This document shows positions 1 through 6,024 of a stretch of 7,467 nucleotides of DNA, piece after piece. Below the pieces are notes generated by a model. It did not search any database and had not been told where the DNA came from. It worked only from the letters and a program-made list of their open reading frames with translations. Location: NCBI GenBank assembly GCA_945946715.1, contig CAMEWU010000113.1, positions 1-7,467 of the forward strand, given 5' to 3'. The stretch's first letter is position 1; each line of letters starts with the position of its first letter. This DNA comes from an uncultured Clostridium sp. (GTDB taxonomy: Bacteria; Bacillota; Clostridia; Lachnospirales; Lachnospiraceae). A program made the translations under genes and the position numbers.

Positions 1-68
1 ATAAAAAATACTGTACATTATTTCTATGGATTTGAAGCAGAAAATAGAGAAAAAACATGAAAAAGTAT

Positions 69-96
69 TTGTTTTAAACACAAGATATGGTATATT
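69..96 (+). promoter_or_regulatory. Candidate SigA promoter of the large surface protein gene
   Basis: A -35-like TTGTTT (69-74) is followed after 16 bases by a -10-like TATATT (91-96). The -10 is preceded by TG at 88-89, giving an extended -10 (TGnTATATT). Transcription would start near 103 and leave a leader of about 90 bases before the ATG at 194. The -35 matches TTGACA at only 4 of 6 positions, so the call rests mainly on the extended -10. One copy of the direct repeat AAGATATGGT overlaps the spacer. The region is very AT-rich, so chance matches are possible. Confidence 0.42.
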
Positions 97-122
97 AATT
101 TTGTATAAGTAGAAGATATGGT
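82..122 (+). repeat. Spaced 10-bp direct repeat AAGATATGGT over the promoter
   Basis: AAGATATGGT occurs exactly at 82-91 and again at 113-122. The start-to-start distance is 31 bp, close to three helical turns. The first copy overlaps the spacer and first base of the candidate -10, and the second lies just downstream of the predicted transcription start. That placement would suit a pair of sites for a DNA-binding regulator of the surface protein gene. This is an inference from spacing and position; no known operator is recognised. Confidence 0.4.
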
Positions 123-193
123 TTTTTGTGCCATTTAAAGAAAAGCATAGAATAGAAACAGAATGAATTAGAAAACATTGATGAGGTGAGGGA

Positions 194-3100
194 ATGAAAG
201 CAAAAGAGTACATCATTCAAAAATTAGTAAATGTAGGAAAGAACCATCGTTGGATGAAATATCCGATGCTGGCATTAGTTTCATTAATTAGTTTATTCTT
301 TCTTATCATAGAAAAATGCATGGAACGGCCAAAACGTGCAGTCATTGCCTTGGTTTGTTTTGTGTTGATTGTAAGTCAGAGCTGGTACCTCATCAGTATT
401 GCAAGCGACCCTAACGAACCGGTTGCAACAGGAAATTCAGTAAGTGATGAAAATTCTTTGAATGGACTCTCAGAAGAAGAAAGCCTTTTAGGAGTGGATG
501 TGAACCCTGCAGGTTCGTCATCAGAAGAAAATCCGACATACACGATTTATTTTAAGGGGATGGCTCATGGAACTTCTGATTTCTCAATTTCCATTGAGGA
601 TGCTGATTTTCCGGAGGGAGGTTATGCTTTGCCGGAGCAAAGCGGATTGCCAACAGCTGCAGGTACAGTAACAGATAGTTGTTATAAGCTGGCGGGATGG
701 GCGGCAACGACTGAAGATGCTGCAAATGGCAATACAATTTCCGGCAAATATCAGAAAAGTGATTTTGGAACGAATAAAAATATAACGGTCTATGCATATT
801 GGCAGGTTCAGGCATATGAGATTACTTATGCACCGGATTTTACACCGATAGCAGAAGATGGGGAAGTAGGAGCATCAAGTGTGGTTTTGGTTCCTATTAC
901 AGGAGGGGTGGCACCATCGATTGCTCCGGGTGACAAAGGGTATATACGGAATGGGTATTCTTTTGACACTTGGAATGTTGAAGTGGGAGGCAGAATTGTA
1001 AATGAATGTCCTGCAACCGGTTGGACAATTACCGGTGTAACAGATCCACATATTACTTTAAAACCAAAGTGGATACCACATACCTATACAATCTCATTTG
1101 CTGGTGGTGATACAGATGTAACCGGTAGTATGGAAAGTGTATCAGCTACATATGGAACAGCCAGTGAACTTCCGTTAAATCAGTTTAGTAAAACCGGATA
1201 TACCTTTGCCGGTTGGCTGGGAGAAGATGGGGAGCATTATAATGATGGTGCATCTGTTCTGAATCTGACAGCAGTGGATAGGGATGATTTTACTATGACC
1301 GCACAATGGCGGTATCAGTCAGCCATTGCATCAAAAACAAACCTCTCATTTGAATATAGTGATTCAGTGAATGAAAGTATTAAACTCTATCATTCAACAG
1401 AAGGAGATGGACAATTTGAACCAACTTTGATTGGTGCCAGCGGTGAAACAGTAAAGGGAACCGTTACAAAGGATAATTTTGAGACCCTTACCGGTATTCA
1501 TGTAGGGGTAGCAGATAATGAAATAACACTTTCGGCTACAGCGGTTGATACCGTCACTTTAGAGGATAGTCCAATTACATTGACCTTTAATATCCATGAT
1601 AAGCAGCATGATGTGACCGATACATCAATTTCAATTGTGATTCAATTAAATAAGAAAGAATTGTCAGTTACCGGTGTCCGGTATAAGGAAAAGGAGTATG
1701 ATGGTACTGCAGAGTTCCCAATCGGTGCTATTTGGTATACAGACGGCAGTCGGGTAAATGATGCAACCAAGACAGAGATTGCCGGTATTGCAGTGAATAA
1801 TGATGGGCAGATTGGTACATTTATAGACGAGAAGGCAGGAACCAATAAAACATTTACAGTTAATAATATTTATATTTCCGGTGAAAATAAAGATTATTAT
1901 ACAATTCCTGGCAGCGTTACCTTTACCGGAGAAAACGGAGGAACCATTAAGAAGGTTACTGTTGATGTGACTCCGATTTTGGATAAGACTGGTGATTCAT
2001 GGATTTATACCGGTGAAACTCCAAGTTTTACTGTCGAGGTAGATGCAGAAGATGTACCGGAGCTTGTTCGGGAAAGGGATGTAGCTGTAATTATTGAGAC
2101 GATGAAAGATAATCAAGGTGCATTCACGACTGGTGATTACTCATTAAGCAGTTATTCTTATGATGCAGAACATATGTATCCTGTGGGAATTGATAAAACG
2201 AAGGTTACATTAGAAAATTATGACTTAAGTGTTACTCCTGGCACATTGCTGGTAAAGCATCCGGCAGTTCAGGATGCAGATTACAAGATTACAGGTGATC
2301 AGCTGGAGGGCAGTGACTGGTATTATAATAAAGGATATATTGATGTCTCTGATGCAGAACCGGTAATTAGTGCAATTGGTACACAGTTTAATAAGATTCG
2401 TATCACCAATAATCCGGAAGATAAAGCTAAGACTTATGAAGCATCTATGTTTAGTGATACAGTATCTGTTTCGGAAGCTATGGCCACAACTTCTTCGCAA
2501 AAGCTGTATATACAGATGGCAAATACCAGTGGAGCCGTTACTGCGTTAAAGGAAGTATCAGTAAGAGTTGATGTAACAGCACCTGTGATAGATTCAGCAA
2601 ATATTACTTTAGTTACTCCGGATAATAATGATGCTAAGGGGTTAATTCGGTTCTTGAAGTTTGGTAACTTCTTCAATCAAAAATTGAAAATCACGGTTCC
2701 GGTAACAGATGCATTGAGCGGGGCAGATACGTTAACTTATTACTTAGGCAGTGATACAACAGCAACATCAACCGGGGAGCTGAAAATAAAAAATGGAATG
2801 GCTACCTTTGAAATTTCACCAAATTATAAAGGTGAAATTCTCCTGATTGCAAAAGATGTGGCAGGAAATAAACAGAGTTTAAAATTACAAGTAGATGGTT
2901 CTGCTACCTTGTGGGTCATTGAAGATACTGCTCCGGATGTATCAGTGACACCGACAGACAATAATGGTAATACAGCATTTTCCGGTGAAGATACATTTTA
3001 TAAAAGCGTATCAGTGGCAGTTCAGGTGACAGATGTGGATGCAGGTGTTTCACATATTATCTGGAATATAAAATGCAACGGAGAACTAATAGAGGAAAAT

Positions 3101-5494
3101 ACGATTCAGGCACTTCCTGAGGAATATTCTGAGACACTGAAAGAGGAATATGTATTTAACCGGAAATTTACAGAAAGTGGTGCGTATGAAATCGCTTTGA
3201 TTGCATATGATAATGCAGGTAATACAAGTGAGGAAGAAACAGTTACATTCGTTGTAGATGGAACAGCACCTGAAATAACCGTTACACCGGAAGATTATGA
3301 TGAATACTGGAGTGAAAGTAAGGAGATTACTTTTACAGTTACAGATACGGAAAGTGGAGTGGATTTATTGACCTTAAAGAATAAGGATGGTGCAACACTT
3401 ACCTTTGATGCTGTAGAAGGAATGGAAGATACTTACACATTTACAGTTACAGAAAAAGGAATCTATACGATTAAGGCAATCGACCGTGCAGGTAATTTTG
3501 TAAGCCTTCCATTAGAGTTTACAAAGGTATCCAGCGAAATACCGGATAATCCGGTGGTAACTATTGAACCGGAAATTCCAGAGGACGTAGAAGATATAAG
3601 TACCTACTGGTTTGCAGAGAATCCTACTATTACAATTACCGAACCGGCTACAACGCCGGATGGCACAGCAATTGTTACATACTATCATATATGGGAAGAA
3701 GGTACAGCGGAGCCGACCTATGATAATAAGCGGGCTGTTGCACCATTCCAGTTGCCGGGAGAAGGAATCTGGAATCTGCGTGTATGGGCAGAAACTGAAT
3801 CCGGAAAGCAAAATGTGTACGAATCAGAAGAAGATGGATTGTATCAGATTCGGTATGATAGTACTGCTCCTTTGATTTCAGATATTGTAATAACAGGAAA
3901 TGGAACTAAGAGCCAAATTAATTTCAAGATAACAGAAGTAGATAGTGGTTTAACAAAATTGGAAGCTATCTATAATGACAACGAGGAAAGTGCACAGACA
4001 TTATTGTTTGAATACAAAGGAAATGGCACATATACGGCAAGTTTTACTGCATCTATGAAAGGCAGTTATACTATTAAAGCAATAGATGTGGCTGGTAATA
4101 TTGGCTGGGCAGACGCATTTGAGCCAATGAATATTGTTGTAACAGGAATTACCGGAAATGCAGATAAAGGAATTACGGTTGTTGGTCAAGTGACTGCCGG
4201 AACCTTTGATGTTAGTACGGTTACAGTGAAATATGGTAAAGAAGGAGAAGAGTTTTCTATCAATGCAGATGATTTGCTGGTGACCACAGATTCGGATGGA
4301 AATAAGTCCTTTACCGCTAAGCTGACCCAGTTGGCAGAGGATACCAGATATCGATTCATGATTACAGCTTTAACAGTAGACGGGGAAAGCTGTGATTACA
4401 CAGGAGCATTTAAGACCGGAATTGCAGATGCAGTTGGTATTAATGTAGTAGGAACAGTTATAGATGAAACATTAGCAACGGACGATGCATCTCTGATTTC
4501 TGTAATGTTGTATGAGAACGATGCTGTTATCCAATCCAGAAATGTTAAAAGTGGAGGCAGTTTTATTTTCACATCGGTACCGGATGGATTATATACGATT
4601 CGGGCAACAAATGGAAACAGAACAGCAATTCAGGGAGTTGCAATTAGTAATAATACAATAATGGAACCGACGAGTAATATTCAGCTGGTTTTAAGAGATG
4701 GTCAGGCAACGGATGTTATTTATGAAGATACATCGATTCCACAGTTTACAATTAGTGGCTTGGAAAACCTTTTCAATGATACCACTAATTTTGGAAGTGC
4801 ACAGGATTTAGCTGTCATTCAAGCTGGTGGAACGGTTGAGTTTTGTATGAAAGTGAATGGCTTAAGTGAGGCAGATGTACCGGAAAATGATTTGTCAAAG
4901 ATTCAGTATAATATGACAAAGAACGAAACGGTTGCAATGTATCTTGATTTATCAATCTGGAAACGGGCAACTGGAGCCTATGGTTTGATTTCTGAATCTC
5001 AGGTGACATCAATTGCCGGAGGAAAAACGGTACGAGTTGTGATTCCTTTGAGTGTGGATTTAGCTTCAAAGCAAGGACTTAGTGTGATTCGGGTACATGA
5101 CGGTAACGTAGAGCGGCTGGTAGATGTGGATACGAATCCAAATACTTACACATTTGAAAGTGCATTGTTCTCAACCTACGCACTTGTTTATATTGATGAT
5201 GCAAAAACAACCGGTACTGATGAACCAACCACTGGAAGTGATAATAATTCAACGACAGATAATAATAGTACTGCAACTACCGGTACGGAACAGAATGGCA
5301 ACAGTAATACCAGTCAGCCGGGAGGAAGTACTTCGGATATCAGCAAACAGCCAAATACAAATCAAACGGTTGGACAGTCTGGTTCTTCATCTCCAAAGAC
5401 AGGAGATGGAACACCAATTATACTAATAGGCATTGTTATGGTTATGGCAAGTTTTGCGGGACTGGGATTATTAAAAAATAAAAAAAGACAATAA
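194..5494 (+). CDS. Giant modular LPXTG-like cell-wall-anchored surface protein (putative adhesin)
   Basis: This 1766-residue protein is probably exported and covalently anchored to peptidoglycan by a sortase. The ATG has a good ribosome binding site, GAGGTGA at 183-189. The N-terminus has basic residues and two hydrophobic stretches, about 24-39 and 49-70, separated by the basic segment 41-48; the second is the likelier signal peptide core. After an acidic, Ser-rich spacer (72-114) come three InlB B-type (Listeria-Bacteroides) repeats at about 116-203, 208-293 and 298-372. An unassigned beta-rich segment follows (376-487), then a YDG-like domain with KEYDGTA at 500-506 (about 488-590), an MBG-like domain (about 590-690), Ig-like units with TAP and DxAGN boundaries (795-1302), an FN3-like domain (about 1312-1408), a carboxypeptidase-regulatory-like domain (about 1412-1500) and a pre-anchor domain (about 1512-1669). 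A Thr/Ser/Asn/Gly linker (1671-1732) leads to SPKTGD (1733-1738), a hydrophobic segment (1741-1760) and the tail KNKKRQ. No enzyme motif is visible. An adhesive or structural role is inferred from the domain types. Domain names come from pattern recognition, not a search. Confidence 0.93.
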   Translation: MKAKEYIIQKLVNVGKNHRWMKYPMLALVSLISLFFLIIEKCMERPKRAVIALVCFVLIVSQSWYLISIASDPNEPVATGNSVSDENSLNGLSEEESLLGVDVNPAGSSSEENPTYTIYFKGMAHGTSDFSISIEDADFPEGGYALPEQSGLPTAAGTVTDSCYKLAGWAATTEDAANGNTISGKYQKSDFGTNKNITVYAYWQVQAYEITYAPDFTPIAEDGEVGASSVVLVPITGGVAPSIAPGDKGYIRNGYSFDTWNVEVGGRIVNECPATGWTITGVTDPHITLKPKWIPHTYTISFAGGDTDVTGSMESVSATYGTASELPLNQFSKTGYTFAGWLGEDGEHYNDGASVLNLTAVDRDDFTMTAQWRYQSAIASKTNLSFEYSDSVNESIKLYHSTEGDGQFEPTLIGASGETVKGTVTKDNFETLTGIHVGVADNEITLSATAVDTVTLEDSPITLTFNIHDKQHDVTDTSISIVIQLNKKELSVTGVRYKEKEYDGTAEFPIGAIWYTDGSRVNDATKTEIAGIAVNNDGQIGTFIDEKAGTNKTFTVNNIYISGENKDYYTIPGSVTFTGENGGTIKKVTVDVTPILDKTGDSWIYTGETPSFTVEVDAEDVPELVRERDVAVIIETMKDNQGAFTTGDYSLSSYSYDAEHMYPVGIDKTKVTLENYDLSVTPGTLLVKHPAVQDADYKITGDQLEGSDWYYNKGYIDVSDAEPVISAIGTQFNKIRITNNPEDKAKTYEASMFSDTVSVSEAMATTSSQKLYIQMANTSGAVTALKEVSVRVDVTAPVIDSANITLVTPDNNDAKGLIRFLKFGNFFNQKLKITVPVTDALSGADTLTYYLGSDTTATSTGELKIKNGMATFEISPNYKGEILLIAKDVAGNKQSLKLQVDGSATLWVIEDTAPDVSVTPTDNNGNTAFSGEDTFYKSVSVAVQVTDVDAGVSHIIWNIKCNGELIEENTIQALPEEYSETLKEEYVFNRKFTESGAYEIALIAYDNAGNTSEEETVTFVVDGTAPEITVTPEDYDEYWSESKEITFTVTDTESGVDLLTLKNKDGATLTFDAVEGMEDTYTFTVTEKGIYTIKAIDRAGNFVSLPLEFTKVSSEIPDNPVVTIEPEIPEDVEDISTYWFAENPTITITEPATTPDGTAIVTYYHIWEEGTAEPTYDNKRAVAPFQLPGEGIWNLRVWAETESGKQNVYESEEDGLYQIRYDSTAPLISDIVITGNGTKSQINFKITEVDSGLTKLEAIYNDNEESAQTLLFEYKGNGTYTASFTASMKGSYTIKAIDVAGNIGWADAFEPMNIVVTGITGNADKGITVVGQVTAGTFDVSTVTVKYGKEGEEFSINADDLLVTTDSDGNKSFTAKLTQLAEDTRYRFMITALTVDGESCDYTGAFKTGIADAVGINVVGTVIDETLATDDASLISVMLYENDAVIQSRNVKSGGSFIFTSVPDGLYTIRATNGNRTAIQGVAISNNTIMEPTSNIQLVLRDGQATDVIYEDTSIPQFTISGLENLFNDTTNFGSAQDLAVIQAGGTVEFCMKVNGLSEADVPENDLSKIQYNMTKNETVAMYLDLSIWKRATGAYGLISESQVTSIAGGKTVRVVIPLSVDLASKQGLSVIRVHDGNVERLVDVDTNPNTYTFESALFSTYALVYIDDAKTTGTDEPTTGSDNNSTTDNNSTATTGTEQNGNSNTSQPGGSTSDISKQPNTNQTVGQSGSSSPKTGDGTPIILIGIVMVMASFAGLGLLKNKKRQ
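539..1309 (+). repeat. Three InlB B-type repeats (Flg_new-like) in the surface protein
   Basis: Three consecutive protein repeats occupy residues 116-203, 208-293 and 298-372. Each begins with a Y-x-I/T beta strand, has a central aromatic motif (YKLAGW, YSFDTW, YTFAGW, with Trp at 169, 260 and 341) and closes on Trp (203, 293, 372). The Trp-to-Trp spacing is 34, 33 and 31 residues. The third unit is closest to the classic family pattern, including GYTFAGW, YNDGASV, NLTA and TAQW; the first two have diverged and carry longer loops. The family is common on Gram-positive and Bacteroides surface proteins and is associated with adhesion. The DNA copies are not near-identical, so these are old duplications. 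Confidence 0.75.
2576..4099 (+). repeat. Four Ig-like units with shared TAP / T(D/E)xxSG / DxAGN signature
   Basis: Four units each open with Thr-Ala-Pro (residues 795, 912, 1024, 1224), carry a central V/I-T-D/E-x-x-S/A-G motif (837, 945, 1049, 1246) and close with D-x-A-G-N (888, 1006, 1097, 1298). The TAP-to-AGN lengths are 98, 99, 78 and 79 residues, so there are two long and two short units. A further beta-rich stretch (about 1113-1220) sits between units 3 and 4 and lacks the AGN ending. This pattern is typical of bacterial Ig-like stalk modules. Units 3 and 4 share YTIKAID followed by AGN in protein, but their codons differ, which argues against recent duplication. Confidence 0.7.
5390..5491 (+). 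other. Sortase sorting signal SPKTGD with membrane anchor and basic tail
   Basis: The protein ends in SPKTGD (residues 1733-1738), a hydrophobic segment of about 20 residues (1741-1760) and the charged tail KNKKRQ. This is the three-part cell-wall sorting signal. Ser replaces the usual Leu of LPXTG. Sortases of this type cleave between Thr and Gly, here residues 1736 and 1737, and join the Thr to the cell wall. Variants with Ser-Pro-Lys-Thr-Gly are, from general knowledge, common in Clostridia. No sortase gene lies in this window, so a housekeeping enzyme elsewhere would be needed. Confidence 0.85.
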
Positions 5495-5516
5495 ATCACC
5501 ATAAGTTACCATAATA
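5489..5516 (+). promoter_or_regulatory. Weak candidate SigG-type promoter for the SASP gene
   Basis: CATAATA at 5510-5516 fits the forespore SigG -10 pattern CATnnTA. The best -35-like match is CAATA at 5489-5493 (consensus about GnATR, one mismatch), with a spacer of 16 bases, slightly short. The site overlaps the stop codon of the surface protein gene and would give a leader of roughly 110 bases. SASP genes are normally read by SigG, which is the main reason to look here. GATACTA at 5534-5540 is a comparable alternative -10. Confidence 0.22.
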
Positions 5517-5556
5517 GTTTGTGAAATCCTGAGGATACTATGAGTAAGACATCAAG

Positions 5557-5593
5557 CTCGAAAAGAACAATCAATATTGACTGTATTTTCGAG
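5557..5593 (+). repeat. Nested inverted repeat in the SASP upstream region
   Basis: The outer arms CTCGAAAA (5557-5564) and TTTTCGAG (5586-5593) are perfect 8-bp complements. Between them lies a second, perfect 10-bp palindrome, TCAATATTGA (5571-5580), with almost the same centre. The RNA could form an 8-bp stem with an internal loop of 6 and 5 bases and a small inner hairpin. It ends 38 bases before the SASP ATG. There is no U tract after it, so it is not a standard intrinsic terminator. It may be a protein-binding site, an RNA-stabilising element or a weak 3' end for the upstream transcript. Confidence 0.5.
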
Positions 5594-5618
5594 GATTGAA
5601 GTCTAAAGTATTCAAAAT

Positions 5619-5623
5619 GGAGG
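5619..5623 (+). promoter_or_regulatory. Ribosome binding site fixing the SASP start
   Basis: GGAGG lies 8 bases before the ATG at 5632. An in-frame TTG at 5596 would add 12 residues, but it has no comparable site and the extra residues do not belong to the SASP family. The ATG is therefore taken as the start. Confidence 0.85.
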
Positions 5624-5631
5624 TAGCAGTT

Positions 5632-5817
5632 ATGTCAAGCAAGTATTCTAAGAGTGAAGCAATGAACCGTTTCAAAATGGAATGTGCTTCAGAAGTAGGT
5701 GTTGATTTAAAGCAGGGTTACAACGGTGACTTAACATCAAGACAGAATGGTTCTGTTGGTGGTCAGATGACTAAGAAACTGGTTGAAGCTCAGATGAAAG
5801 CTATGGCTGGTAAGTAA
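5632..5817 (+). CDS. Alpha/beta-type small acid-soluble spore protein (SASP)
   Basis: This 61-residue protein binds and coats DNA in the dormant spore, giving resistance to UV and heat, and is degraded at germination by the protease GPR. The family core is plain to see: KMECASEVGVDL near the GPR cleavage region (residues 15-26, with the expected cut after Glu17) and TSRQNGSVGGQMTKKLV (residues 35-51), the most conserved DNA-binding stretch. The length is normal for the family. Relative to Bacillus proteins it has the longer clostridial-style linker KQGYNGD between the two helices. The gene stands alone, with its own leader and a strong terminator downstream. Forespore-specific expression by SigG is expected from the family but only weakly supported by the upstream sequence. 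The exact ssp paralogue cannot be named from one copy. Confidence 0.95.
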   Translation: MSSKYSKSEAMNRFKMECASEVGVDLKQGYNGDLTSRQNGSVGGQMTKKLVEAQMKAMAGK

Positions 5818-5852
5818 TCAGCAGATATTTGAATTAATAATGGAAATGGGAG

Positions 5853-5883
5853 TCTCCGAGGATGTAATATCCTCGGAGATTTT
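5853..5883 (+). terminator. Intrinsic terminator after the SASP gene
   Basis: TCTCCGAGGAT (5853-5863) pairs perfectly with ATCCTCGGAGA (5869-5879) around the 5-base loop GTAAT. The 11-bp stem is followed by TTTT (5880-5883) and then GCGTT. The U tract is short, but the stem is long and GC-rich in its core. It lies 35 bases after the SASP stop and separates this gene from the tig promoter. Confidence 0.88.
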
Positions 5884-5918
5884 GCGTTCAGAAACTTATT
5901 ACAATTTTTATAAATCAG

Positions 5919-5948
5919 TGGACATATTGGCAATTACTATGCTATAAT
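5919..5948 (+). promoter_or_regulatory. SigA promoter of the tig-clpP operon
   Basis: TGGACA (5919-5924, 5 of 6 matches to TTGACA) is followed after 18 bases by a perfect TATAAT (5943-5948). TG at 5940-5941 makes it an extended -10. Transcription would begin near 5955, giving a leader of about 70 bases before tig. It lies directly after the SASP terminator. This is the strongest vegetative promoter in the window. Confidence 0.8.
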
Positions 5949-5954
5949 GTAGTG

Positions 5955-5975
5955 ATTAATGGGCTTGCCCCTAAT
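5955..5975 (+). other. Small hairpin at the predicted 5' end of the tig mRNA
   Basis: GGGCTTGCCC (5961-5970) can fold as a GGG/CCC stem with the tetraloop CTTG. Outside it, ATTA (5955-5958) can pair with TAAT (5972-5975) across a small internal loop. It falls exactly at the expected transcript start. Such 5' hairpins can protect mRNA from decay, but that role is inferred here. Confidence 0.35.
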
Positions 5976-6024
5976 AATACTTAATTTTAAGAAGAGGTAT
6001 CGATACAAGGAGGACGTAATTACA

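Noticed and set aside
1..60. Open frame at the left edge ending in TGA at 58-60, possible tail of an upstream gene
   Set aside because: Only 19 codons with no recognisable sequence; AT-rich DNA makes this unremarkable.
3512..3811. Antisense open frames inside the surface protein and trigger factor genes
   Set aside because: They overlap well-supported coding sequence, have no family resemblance or plausible ribosome binding sites that I can see, and look like shadow frames.
1016..5284. Excess of the palindrome ACCGGT in the surface protein gene (nine copies counted by eye)
   Set aside because: Eight of nine are in-frame ACC-GGT codons for Thr-Gly, a common dipeptide in this protein, so codon and residue preference explains it better than a DNA signal.
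5577..5607. SigA-like promoter TTGACT ... TCTAAA before the SASP gene
   Set aside because: The spacer is 19 bases, the -10 is poor, and transcription would start almost on top of the ribosome binding site; SASP genes are also not normally vegetative.
5596..5631. TTG start giving a 73-residue SASP
   Set aside because: The extra 12 residues are unlike the family, and the GGAGG at 5619-5623 is correctly placed for the ATG at 5632.
5959..6024. Upstream ATG extending trigger factor by 22 residues
   Set aside because: It lies at the predicted transcription start with no ribosome binding site; the ATG at 6025 has AAGGAGG and the normal trigger factor N-terminus.
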